Source: Varibaculum timonense_A (GTDB lineage Bacteria > Actinomycetota > Actinomycetes > Actinomycetales > Actinomycetaceae). From it: 64,000 nt of DNA. Of the stretch, positions 56,101 through 64,000 are shown one piece after another. The position numbers and the translations under genes were made by a program. The stretch spans positions 310,001 through 374,000 of the forward strand of contig NZ_JAQEVU010000001.1 in assembly GCF_027694345.1 (NCBI RefSeq), in the 5' to 3' direction. Each line of letters opens with the position of its first letter. The stretch's first letter is position 1. Below the pieces are notes generated by a model. It saw only the letters and a program-made list of their open reading frames with translations. It was not told where the DNA came from and searched no databases.

Positions 56101-58657
56101 AGTTCCCCAAATGGGAGCCCCCGGACATATGGATCCCAAGATTCATAACCTGCCTCAGTATCAACTTAAGAAAACCGATGGCACTTTGGATAATGACCGT
56201 CTAGATATCACTAACCCCGAAGCCGTCGCTTTTTATAAGCGCCAAATTGAAGATTACCTGGAGGTATTCCCCTCCAAGTATTGGCATATGGCAGGGGACG
56301 AATATATGTACCGTTCCGCTTACAAGAATTACCCGGTATTTGGACCTAATGGAGTAAACGGTCCCAAACTGTTCGTAGATTTCATTAACGATATTAATAA
56401 GTACGTGAAATCTAAGGGTAAGACTTTGCGGGTTTGGAATGACGGATTAAAACAAGAAAATATTGATTCCCTGGATAAAGATATCGTGATCGATATGTGG
56501 CAGGGGGGTCTCAGTCCACAAACCCTGATTGATAAAGGACATAAAGTCAATAACACCAATTACGATCTCTATTTCTCCCGAGAAAGGGGCTGGCGGATTC
56601 AAAACAGTGGCACGGCCGCTATCTACAATGACAAAGGGTTCACTGCCGGTACTTTTAAGAGCGGAAAAGTAGCTGATGATAATCCGGGAAACCTGGGGAT
56701 TAAGCTCTCGATATGGCCAGATACTTCCATATATCAAACCGAAAATGAAGTAGAGATGGAAACCTTTGAGGCTTTCCGCTTAGTGTCCCAGCTAGGCTGG
56801 CAAGGCTCGCGCCCCTGGAAAGACGGCGATACTTTTGTAGCCTTTGCAAAGGCGCTAGGACATGCGCCTAACTGGGAAAATGTTAATCGGCGTCCCTTAG
56901 AAGACGGGGTGTATGCCTTCACTAGCTCCGGGTTACGCTTAGATGCATCGGAAAATCGCGAACCAGACGCAATTAGTTATTCATCCGATCAATGGCAGAT
57001 AACCCACACCTATGACCACTACTACCAGTTGAAGTCGGTAAAGAGTGGTAAATGCCTCAGCATGGATGTGGGCAAACAGCCCCTTAATGGCAGCGGGCGT
57101 CAGTACGCCACTGCAGATTTGAATGTAGTTAATGAAGTTGGCGCCCGCCCCGCCTTGGTCGAGTGCGTAACCGACATTAACCAGAAGTATCACACGGGTA
57201 ACTGGAGGAATAACTCTTCCAGTAAGCGCAATAACCAGAAATGGCAGATTATTGACGACGGAAACGGCAAGTATATTGTGCGCCAGGCTCTGACCAATAT
57301 GGATTTGGCTATTTCTACTGGGGAAGAAAAGCACGTTGATTTAGGCAACGTGGGAGATTTGGATGACAACACCAAGTCTAGGCCGATGGAAACGGATTTA
57401 ATCCAGCTACCTAGCGATATGACCGCTACTCGCTGGACAATTACTAAAGCTGACCAGGACACCCCGGCTCAAATGCGCGCTCCTCACGGAACTGTTCCCG
57501 TAGCCAACTTGGACTGGTATCCCGGTAGCAGTATCGGTTGGGCAGATGACGGTCTGATTCGGGTAAACCGCACTTTAAAGGGCAGTCCTCTCTTGATTGA
57601 GGGAGAAAAGTATCGCGGCGGTATCGGAACCCACGCGTCCTCGAAAATAAGCGTGCATTTAGGAAAACAGTGCTCCGTATTCAGCGCGAAAGTTGGCATA
57701 GATGATACCCAAGAAGCTGGGAAATCATCTTCGGTAACTTTTAGAGTATTAGGGGCTGACGGGCAGGAACTGAGAGCGTCCAGTAAAGCATTGACAGCTG
57801 CCGATAAAGCTGAAGCCATGAAAGTGGACATAAGCGGGCAAGAAAAAATAACCTTATTTGCCGATGCGGGCGATTCTAGTGCCAACGACCACGCTGACTG
57901 GGCAGATGCCATGGTTACCTGTAAGCAGATGGATGCCGATAAATATCAGCCTTCCTATCAGGACACCGAAGCTAAAGCCGGTAAAACCGCTAGCGTCGCC
58001 GCTCCTAGTTTCGAACCGGCAGCTGGAAAAGAAAAGGCTAAAAAGTTCGAGCTGGTAGAAGCGGTTCCTGCGGGGATGAGCATTGAGGCTGCTAGCGGGG
58101 TGATAACTTGGCAGGTGCCCGCTAATCAGGAAAGCGGAACGGTAAGTGTAGACGTTAAAGTTACTTATGAGGACGCCTCTAGTGAGATAGTGCCTGCCAA
58201 GTTTAAGGTAAGCGCCAGCGCTCCGCAGCCACTTCCGCAGGTAGCTCCGCAAGCACCAATCTTTAACGATAAAGACAACACCTATACGATTCCGCAGGTT
58301 CCGGGAGTGGTTTACCTGCTTGATAATCAGGTAGTTAAGCCCGGGACTTACCCAGTTAAGACCGCGAGAAAAGTATTGATTACTTCCCAACCTGCCAGTG
58401 GTTATCGCTTTAAGGCGGGGGTTACCACCCAGTGGGAGCACCAGTTCAAAGTGGAGACCAAGCCCAGTAAGCCAACGGATAAACCGGGTGGAACCCAAGG
58501 GGCTCAGGATGGTCGTCCTGGGAAAACTCAAGCTAAGCCGCAAAAATCGGCAGCCGGGTTAGTGGCTACGGGTGCTGCCGGGACAGTGGGACTACTGGCA
58601 CTGGTAGCTACCGGAACTGGAATAGTAGTGCATCGTATTTGTAGGAAACGAGCTTGA
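53162..58657 (+). CDS. Giant surface enzyme fusing a GH33 sialidase to a lacto-N-biosidase-like GH20 domain
   Basis: 1831 residues from ATG 53162, chosen because GAGG precedes it; ATG 53150 in frame has no ribosome site. Signal peptide, then a GH33 propeller with the YRIP arginine motif and five Asp boxes (near 53444, 53681, 53909, 54053, 54238: STDGGATW, STDNGNSW, SDDHGNTW, STDGGETW, SYDDGKTW). A beta-sandwich and two tandem Ig-like domains follow, then a GH20 domain with the MAGDEY motif (D1046-E1047). The common HLHLSDDQGWR segment of hexosaminidases is replaced by VILTAKMESAKEP, which recalls lacto-N-biosidases. A ricin-type lectin domain, an NPCBM domain, the shared C-terminal module and an LVATG sorting signal follow. 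It should remove sialic acid and may then release a disaccharide from the exposed chain. Confidence 0.9.
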   Translation: MVLSVTKGRFKALAAGFSVALTSMTLMPLATALPAEAATGQFSYNTVVKYGDNGVTNYRIPAVIKLNNGDLLTAYDARPANGDAPAPNSIMQKRSTDGGATWQPQTVIAQGKGTTMGDPEKEGFSDPAYIYDKQTGHLFNFHVHSYDVGCDPKGTEETDEFSNRKVQGVSLSVSTDNGNSWTERYGNAPDETRGLTAAVKQPGYPCGFAASGHGIQLQHQRGANAAKNGRLITQFIAGKPGTWAAYSVYSDDHGNTWKRGSTIGTDMNENKLVELSDGTLLLNSRMSNKAGYRYIAKSTDGGETWTDLQIERSLVDSKSPGRNASIIRRYPDAPSSDPKSKELLYSGMADSGKTLAVSYSYDDGKTWPIRKLYWNDKAAYSDLVAIDTQSGKYGVAFEEDHQIGGNYFETIHFGTFDTNWLNPVKISLADAKVAAEAGKTVEIPVKVSNDDAKAVVPLATAVKLALPSGWKMEESVLAQELHPGTSETVTLRVSIPANAAQKTYYLDSSLEYGNVKLRGDVEIKVTNPNINTDPTGSVGVDFELTNPKADGTWAVGDKVIFNVNVTNLLAQDKSFTATASNLDTGWAGCKWTRISAGATLPCANRTHTVTQEDLDAGFFTPSITFKYQNPGYSGAATQLDPVKGSKIPIFASHVQVTDLAVAGTKDKYDVGDKLVFTPQVQNVGQIPVDVQLNGENFTLACHNEDGKLDKGSTFSCTASDYVITKEDIIRGSFTPKFKVKVTDGNKVLQEFTYSGKEIPLPSDNPIATKLPQTIPSLDSWKTNTNANDVFKLSPDTVVYYPAGFEAQAQIVVQELNAYLKAAGQAQTVRAQAAGGATPKAHDVVITLDTAQQNKLAEEGYSLQIDAQGVNITAAQKRGAFWGTRTLSQMLRQQLTLPYGSAFDQPQQRERAVTLCACRIKNQPDYIHRMLTDMADLKMNQVILTAKMESAKEPVTNNYSYYTKEELKGIVAYADKLGIEVVPQMGAPGHMDPKIHNLPQYQLKKTDGTLDNDRLDITNPEAVAFYKRQIEDYLEVFPSKYWHMAGDEYMYRSAYKNYPVFGPNGVNGPKLFVDFINDINKYVKSKGKTLRVWNDGLKQENIDSLDKDIVIDMWQGGLSPQTLIDKGHKVNNTNYDLYFSRERGWRIQNSGTAAIYNDKGFTAGTFKSGKVADDNPGNLGIKLSIWPDTSIYQTENEVEMETFEAFRLVSQLGWQGSRPWKDGDTFVAFAKALGHAPNWENVNRRPLEDGVYAFTSSGLRLDASENREPDAISYSSDQWQITHTYDHYYQLKSVKSGKCLSMDVGKQPLNGSGRQYATADLNVVNEVGARPALVECVTDINQKYHTGNWRNNSSSKRNNQKWQIIDDGNGKYIVRQALTNMDLAISTGEEKHVDLGNVGDLDDNTKSRPMETDLIQLPSDMTATRWTITKADQDTPAQMRAPHGTVPVANLDWYPGSSIGWADDGLIRVNRTLKGSPLLIEGEKYRGGIGTHASSKISVHLGKQCSVFSAKVGIDDTQEAGKSSSVTFRVLGADGQELRASSKALTAADKAEAMKVDISGQEKITLFADAGDSSANDHADWADAMVTCKQMDADKYQPSYQDTEAKAGKTASVAAPSFEPAAGKEKAKKFELVEAVPAGMSIEAASGVITWQVPANQESGTVSVDVKVTYEDASSEIVPAKFKVSASAPQPLPQVAPQAPIFNDKDNTYTIPQVPGVVYLLDNQVVKPGTYPVKTARKVLITSQPASGYRFKAGVTTQWEHQFKVETKPSKPTDKPGGTQGAQDGRPGKTQAKPQKSAAGLVATGAAGTVGLLALVATGTGIVVHRICRKRA

Positions 58658-58706
58658 TTAAGTTAATAATGATGGTTAGTTCTCGAAGAAGAAAAGGTAA
58701 GAAACT

Positions 58707-61700
58707 ATGCCCTTAAAACATAAAACTATCTTGACGGTTAGTGCCGCGCTGTCTCTGGCTTTCGGAGGACTGGCTACAGCCCCGATTGCGGCCGCGGAAG
58801 CGGTGTTTACCCCGATACCGCAAGCGCAGATGAAAGCCGTGTGGACTGATTCTGTAGAAACTGGTGGTGAAGGAGCCAACGGTCCGCTAGAAAAAGTGCT
58901 AGATGGGGATACCAAATCCTACTGGCATACCGTTTGGTATCAAGGTACGGGCAATAATGAAATGCCGCATAGGTTCATTATTGATTTAGGTACAGAAGTC
59001 TCAGATTTAGGGCGAGTAACTTTAACCCCGAGGCAAAGTTCCAATGGCTCGGGAAGGGCACGCGAATATGAGATTGTCAGCTACACCGATGCCAACTGCG
59101 CCGATAAAACCAAAGCAAAGGATTTAGCCCCGGCTAAAACCTTAGCGACCGGTGAGTTTGAGGAAAATCATGGGGATTTAAGCGCCAAAAATATAGATTT
59201 TGCTCCGGTCCCTGCCCGCTGTGTAGGGGTAATTTATAAGAGTGCCTGGGGCGGTCAAGCCGGAAGCAGCGAAACCGTTGGTTCATTGGCAGAGTTCAAT
59301 GCCGCTACCGTCAGCGGATATCAACCACCAGCTCCCCCCGCAGCTGAACCAGAAGTTAAAATTCCTAACCCGGGCGATAAAATCACCATTACCGATGGCA
59401 CGTTATCAGCCGACTTACAGGCAGGATTTCCCCAAGTTATCGCGTATCACCTGCAGGGCAAAACCCTTCCGGCAAATGTGGGACCTGCTTTGAAACAAGT
59501 ACGCATCAATGAACAGATGCGAACCGTCTCCCTGGTTGCCGCCGCGACAAAGACCGCTGATAGTGCAACCTATAAGCTAAAAGTGGGCGGCGTAGAAGCT
59601 ACTTTGACAGTAAAGATTTCCCTGGCTAAAGGTAATCTTCGCTGGGAAGTAACCGCGATTGATGATCCCAAGAATCAAGTAGATCGCCTGGCGGTACCAG
59701 GGCTGAATCTGGTCAGCGTTGCCGGTGCTAAAGATGGATCCCTAACAGTTGCCAGTGATGGCACTAATCGAACAGAAAACCCCGACACTACCTGGAAAAT
59801 CGCTAAGCAAAAGGTAGGGCGCGCCAGTGGATATATGGCGGCGCTTAGCAACAGTGAACTGGCTGCCGGGCTGGTATCGAATGCAATCAGCGACGACTAT
59901 GCCACCAGTCAGCAAGATGGCCGCGGAGCAACTCGCTGGGTAGCAACTATCGCCCAAGCAGAGGCGGCTACCGCGGGTAAAACCACGATGCTAGGCTCGC
60001 TTACTCCCGCTTCCTGGGTAGTGTGGGGCACTAATACCCGCAGCGGGAAAATCGGTAAAGATCCCAATCCGTTTGCCCAGGTACGTGTGGTAAGTGACGT
60101 AAACGGTGACAGCGCGGTAGACTGGCAAGACTCTGCCACCGCTACCCGCGCCCTCATGGTGGAAAATAAACTACCTAATGGTTACGGCGATACCAAGAAC
60201 CGGGTAATTACCCGGATTCCGTTCAATATTGTTTCCCAAGCCACCCATCCCTTCTTGCGCACTCTAGACGATACTAAACGCATCAGTTTAGAGACCGATA
60301 ACCTGGGGCAACACGTGTTGCTTAAAGGGTATCAAGCAGAAGGGCATGACTCTGCCCAAGGAGACTATGCCGGGCATTACAACCAACGGGCAGGCGGTTT
60401 CACCGATTTGGTGACCATGACTAAAGGGGCGGAAAACTATAACGCCGACTTTGGGGTACATATCAACGCCACCGAATCCTACTCGGAAGCTAAGTGTTTC
60501 AATGATGGTACCAACCCCGCTACCGTTACCGATGAATCATGTGTTATAAAAATGCCTCCCCAGGCGGCTTGGGGTTGGATGAACCAGGCATACTATATGG
60601 ACGATAACGAGGATCTAGCGCAGGGACGGGTAATTAAGCGTTTCCAGAAGTTCCGGGATGAACTGACTGAAGCCGGGATTGCTGACCGTTTCGATTGGCT
60701 TTATTTTGACGTATTTTACGGCAAAGGATGGCGTCCTCAGCGTCTAGGTGCAGAGCTGCAAAAACAAGGCTGGGAAATCGGCTCTGAATGGGCTTGGGCA
60801 TTCCCGGATACTTCTTTATGGTCGCACTGGGCAAACGATGAAAAGTATGGGGGATACAAAGAAAAAGGTTTGAACTCGACCTTAATTCGTTTCGTGGAAA
60901 ACAGTTGGCGAGATTCCTGGAATCCAAATCCGCTACTAGGCAATGCTAATGTCGTGGAATTTGAAGGCTGGACTGGTCACACCGATTATGGCAAGTTTAT
61001 TGATAATGTGTGGCAACGTAACCTTCCCACCAAATTCCTGCAACAATCAGACATTAAAACCTATCAGCTGGGACAAAAAGCAACTTTCACCAACGGGACC
61101 GAGGTTACCTCTAAGCGTGCCAATATCGGCGGTACTGATTTGGGGACCGACCGAGTAATAACCTATGACGGCGCTACCGTATATACGGGCGGAAAATACC
61201 TGTTGCCCTGGGGTGAAAAAGATGGAATCGGGGCAGCTAAATCTGCCGGAGACAAACTGTACCATTACAACCCGGCTGGGGGCACTAGCACCTGGACACT
61301 GCCGGGTCACTTTAAGAACGTTACCTCCTTCCGTTTATATGAGCTCACTGCTACCGGAAGGGTAGATAAAGGAACCGTGAATGCCAGTGGGGGCAGTATT
61401 TCCCTCTCGGCCAAGGCAAATACCGCCTACGTCCTCTATCCGCAAAGCGCTCCTAGCCAAGCAGACCCCAACTGGGGGCAGGGCAGCGGGATTAAAGATC
61501 CCGGGTTCTTCTCCGGTACCTTAAAATCCTATGAGACCAGTGGAAACGTTAGTATTGAAACCAGTAGTCGCGGTAACTTCCAGGCTCTATTAGGCGAGGG
61601 TGCGTCCTCCCTATCCCAAACCCTTACATTGCCTAAAGGAGACTATTCCATGTGGGCGTGGGTAGAGGTACAGCCCGGTCAAGAGCGGCAAGTAGACGTG

Positions 61701-64000
61701 AGTATCAGCGGTAACGGCGTTAAAGCTGTCGGTAACCAAAAAACCATTGATGGGAAAGTTACCACCAGAATCACTAAATCTACTGCGCCTAACAAGACGG
61801 CTTCAGATGAAAAGTTCCAAACCTACTTCCAGCGGGTACGGGTAACTTTCCACAGTGAGGGTGATCCCGTTACTTTCCAGGTGGCAGCAGCAAAAGGAGC
61901 CGCAAAAGTCCGTGTCGATGATTTGCGAGTAGTTAAATATAGCGCTCCGGTAGATAACGACAAAACCGCGCAAACCGTCTTCTTTGATGATTTTGAGGAC
62001 GTAGATACCGGTTATTGGCCTTTCGTTACCGGCGCTACTCAGGGAGGAGACGCTCGCACCCAGTTAGCGGAGCGGCATTCTCCCTATTCCGATGCCGGTT
62101 GGTGGGGAAAGAATAAACAAGGTCAAGTTGTTGCCCACGGTAAACAAAGTGACAATGTGCTCGCCGGGAAATGGTCGCTGCTGGCGCATGAAGAAAATGC
62201 GGGGCAAATTCTGCGCACTATCCCAGCTGCAATAAAGTTTGAACCAGGACATAAATACCGGGTTTCTTTTGCCTACCAGCAGGCCTACGCGGGTGAATAT
62301 CAGTTTAGTTTAGGCCGGGACTGGCTGGCCGACTCGCAGATTAAGAGCTCTACGGTGCAAACTAAAGATATTCCCGAAGCGAAAGGTAAAGGAGTAGGAG
62401 GCAAAGGAACCCAAATCTTTTCCACCGAATTTGTTACCTCCACCGTAGGGGACTACTGGATTGGTATCAATAAAGTCGGCGGGCTTCCCGGATCTGATTT
62501 GACCCTAGATAATATCCGGGTGGAAGACCTAGGGAAAGCTGACGTGCTGCCCGGTAATGCCGATCCGGCAATCCAAGCAGCCCAGACCGTATCTGAAGGA
62601 CAAACCTTTACGGTACAAACCAATACCGAGTTCTTCGAACCGGGTAATCCCGGGAAAATTACGAACCTGAAAACTACTCTCAGCGCTCCAGAGGGCTGGA
62701 AAGTCACGAAGAAGAGCGACCCCAGTGGGGATAATATCGCCCAAAATTGGGAAGTTAAGGCTCCCCAAGGGGCTACCGATGCAGTATTGACCTATAAAGT
62801 CTCCTACCAGGTTGATTCCGATGGCACCACCAGGGAAGTAAGCGTAGCCAGGAAAGTTAAAGTTCTCCGCTCGGTTCGCGACGGCGTAAACTATCTCTCT
62901 GATTTGCCCTGGAGTGATGAAGAGAACGGTTGGGGCCCGGTCGAAAGAGACCAAGAAAATGGAGAACAAGGACGAGGCGACGGTACCCCAATCAAGGTGG
63001 GAGGTAAAGAATATCCCAAAGGTATCGGTGCCCATGCCCCAAGTAGCATTACCTTTGATTTGGCAGGTAAGTGTACCCGTTTGAACGCAATCGCCGGGGT
63101 AGATGACACTCAACCAAACGGCTCCGTGAAGTTTATGGTTATCGGAGACGGGAAGACCTTATTTGAATCCCCGCAGGTAGTTACCAAAGCGGGGGGAGCA
63201 AATAAAATTGACCTTGATATTACCGGGGTGAAGTCCCTGATTCTAAAGGTGACTGACGGCGGCAACGGTGTAGGTAATGATCACGCCGACTGGGCAGATG
63301 CCAAAGTTACCTGTAAGGTTGAGACTCCTGCCGCGCAACCTCCCAGCTTAAAAGACGTAGTAGCAGAGGATAAACCGGGTACGGTTGCCACCTCGGATGC
63401 TCCTACTTTCGTAGACGAGGACGCGGAGACTGTTACCCCGCCACCAGGCGTGAAATTCAGCTTCGCGAATCTGGACAGCCAGCGGCACTTGGTGCCATCG
63501 CGCGAGGCGGTTAAAGCTAATGGTGATATCTATATTGATAGCGTCACTGGGCAGGTAACCTATCTTCCTTTGGCCTCAGAAGCTGGAAAGTCTGTGAAGA
63601 TTCCGATTCAAGCCAGTTATGTTCAGGCAGGTCAAACAGTAACTATCCCTGGCAACGTAACCTTTAACGTGGCGGCAAATGAAGAAACACCCGGTAAAAT
63701 CATTGAGGTTACTCCAATAGCACCGGTAGCAACCGATCCGGGCAGCTGCGAGAAGAAACCATTCGTGGAGATTCCCGTAACCAAAGGAGTCAAATACCTG
63801 ATTGACGGCAAAGAGGTGGCAGCCGGTAAGCACGAATACGCCTACGGAAAGCAAATAACAGTTACCGCCCAGGTTTCTGATACCAGCAGCTATCGTTTTG
63901 TGGCGGGAGCAGTAACCAAATGGACTTTCCAGGCTATGTCTCCTGAGGGATGCGAGGAGGCACCGGGCAATCCCGATAAAGATAAGCCGGGTACCGGAAA
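58707..64000 (+). CDS. GH101 endo-alpha-N-acetylgalactosaminidase, surface enzyme (C-terminus outside window)
   Basis: At least 1764 residues from ATG 58707, still open at the window end. Signal peptide (about 1-30), an F5/8-type domain (about 40-205), a beta-sandwich, then the GH101 barrel. The likely nucleophile is D668 in WLYFDV and the acid/base E694 in GSEWAW. SLWSHWAND and LPTKFLQQ are also typical of the family. Further on are galactose-binding-like domains, an NPCBM domain (about DNA 62880-63315) closely like that of the sialidase protein, and the shared small module (about 63700-63940). A PDKDKPG linker begins at the edge, so a wall anchor probably follows. The enzyme releases core-1 disaccharide from serine or threonine of mucin-type O-glycans. 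It lies 49 bases after the sialidase gene and is likely cotranscribed. Confidence 0.92.
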   Translation, partial: MPLKHKTILTVSAALSLAFGGLATAPIAAAEAVFTPIPQAQMKAVWTDSVETGGEGANGPLEKVLDGDTKSYWHTVWYQGTGNNEMPHRFIIDLGTEVSDLGRVTLTPRQSSNGSGRAREYEIVSYTDANCADKTKAKDLAPAKTLATGEFEENHGDLSAKNIDFAPVPARCVGVIYKSAWGGQAGSSETVGSLAEFNAATVSGYQPPAPPAAEPEVKIPNPGDKITITDGTLSADLQAGFPQVIAYHLQGKTLPANVGPALKQVRINEQMRTVSLVAAATKTADSATYKLKVGGVEATLTVKISLAKGNLRWEVTAIDDPKNQVDRLAVPGLNLVSVAGAKDGSLTVASDGTNRTENPDTTWKIAKQKVGRASGYMAALSNSELAAGLVSNAISDDYATSQQDGRGATRWVATIAQAEAATAGKTTMLGSLTPASWVVWGTNTRSGKIGKDPNPFAQVRVVSDVNGDSAVDWQDSATATRALMVENKLPNGYGDTKNRVITRIPFNIVSQATHPFLRTLDDTKRISLETDNLGQHVLLKGYQAEGHDSAQGDYAGHYNQRAGGFTDLVTMTKGAENYNADFGVHINATESYSEAKCFNDGTNPATVTDESCVIKMPPQAAWGWMNQAYYMDDNEDLAQGRVIKRFQKFRDELTEAGIADRFDWLYFDVFYGKGWRPQRLGAELQKQGWEIGSEWAWAFPDTSLWSHWANDEKYGGYKEKGLNSTLIRFVENSWRDSWNPNPLLGNANVVEFEGWTGHTDYGKFIDNVWQRNLPTKFLQQSDIKTYQLGQKATFTNGTEVTSKRANIGGTDLGTDRVITYDGATVYTGGKYLLPWGEKDGIGAAKSAGDKLYHYNPAGGTSTWTLPGHFKNVTSFRLYELTATGRVDKGTVNASGGSISLSAKANTAYVLYPQSAPSQADPNWGQGSGIKDPGFFSGTLKSYETSGNVSIETSSRGNFQALLGEGASSLSQTLTLPKGDYSMWAWVEVQPGQERQVDVSISGNGVKAVGNQKTIDGKVTTRITKSTAPNKTASDEKFQTYFQRVRVTFHSEGDPVTFQVAAAKGAAKVRVDDLRVVKYSAPVDNDKTAQTVFFDDFEDVDTGYWPFVTGATQGGDARTQLAERHSPYSDAGWWGKNKQGQVVAHGKQSDNVLAGKWSLLAHEENAGQILRTIPAAIKFEPGHKYRVSFAYQQAYAGEYQFSLGRDWLADSQIKSSTVQTKDIPEAKGKGVGGKGTQIFSTEFVTSTVGDYWIGINKVGGLPGSDLTLDNIRVEDLGKADVLPGNADPAIQAAQTVSEGQTFTVQTNTEFFEPGNPGKITNLKTTLSAPEGWKVTKKSDPSGDNIAQNWEVKAPQGATDAVLTYKVSYQVDSDGTTREVSVARKVKVLRSVRDGVNYLSDLPWSDEENGWGPVERDQENGEQGRGDGTPIKVGGKEYPKGIGAHAPSSITFDLAGKCTRLNAIAGVDDTQPNGSVKFMVIGDGKTLFESPQVVTKAGGANKIDLDITGVKSLILKVTDGGNGVGNDHADWADAKVTCKVETPAAQPPSLKDVVAEDKPGTVATSDAPTFVDEDAETVTPPPGVKFSFANLDSQRHLVPSREAVKANGDIYIDSVTGQVTYLPLASEAGKSVKIPIQASYVQAGQTVTIPGNVTFNVAANEETPGKIIEVTPIAPVATDPGSCEKKPFVEIPVTKGVKYLIDGKEVAAGKHEYAYGKQITVTAQVSDTSSYRFVAGAVTKWTFQAMSPEGCEEAPGNPDKDKPGTG

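Noticed and set aside
57854..58543. 229-residue reverse-strand open frame
   Set aside because: It is antisense to the end of the sialidase protein and has no recognisable domain.
1..64000. CRISPR arrays, tRNA or rRNA genes, insertion sequences
   Set aside because: No regularly spaced direct repeats, no cloverleaf or rRNA stretches and no transposase frames were found.

Overview
The window looks like a chromosomal segment from a host-associated actinobacterium, probably of the Actinomycetaceae (Varibaculum, Actinobaculum or Mobiluncus type). The family guess rests on an actinobacterial division and cell-wall (dcw) cluster with mraZ first and no ftsA, HelD, PAC2 and DUF3040 proteins, moderate GC, and very large cell-wall-anchored glycosidases. 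The genus is not resolved.

Region 1 (1-5 kb) holds a truncated reverse-strand helD, then a PAC2-family protein, dinB and a small DUF3040 membrane protein. Region 2 (5-18 kb) is the dcw cluster: mraZ, rsmH, an ftsL-like gene, ftsI, murF, mraY, murD, ftsW, murG, murC and ftsQ, tightly packed and mostly overlapping. MurE is missing from its usual place between ftsI and murF. FtsZ is missing from its usual place after ftsQ, where leuS and a galM-like epimerase follow. Four MraZ-type boxes lie just upstream of mraZ.

Region 3 (22.5-35.4 kb) is the most unusual part. It is a same-strand, five-gene block, visibly more AT-rich than the dcw genes. It encodes a membrane-anchored von Willebrand A protein with a complete MIDAS, a 1158-residue tubulin/FtsZ-superfamily protein, a 745-residue protein with two central membrane helices, a 1260-residue polytopic protein whose cytosolic part resembles a degenerate helicase with a DUF1998-like end, and a zinc-ribbon plus HExxH protein. 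A vWA protein next to a tubulin-like protein recalls the predicted FtsZl-1 membrane-remodelling system, but the other three components are not ones I can name. A long inverted repeat sits inside the block. Just downstream are a small secreted-peptide reading frame interrupted by a stop codon and an orphan lipoprotein.

Region 4 (37-64 kb) is a host-glycan (mucin) foraging locus. It has a divergent GntR/UTRA regulator of the NagR/DasR type, a sugar-porter MFS transporter, two alpha/beta hydrolases, and four giant secreted enzymes: a GH20 hexosaminidase, a GH20-GH35 fusion, a GH33 sialidase-GH20 fusion and a GH101 endo-alpha-N-acetylgalactosaminidase cut by the window end. Together these would remove sialic acid, galactose, N-acetylhexosamine and core-1 disaccharide from O-glycans at the cell surface. 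The three complete enzymes end in non-canonical sortase-type signals, and several carry the same accessory modules.
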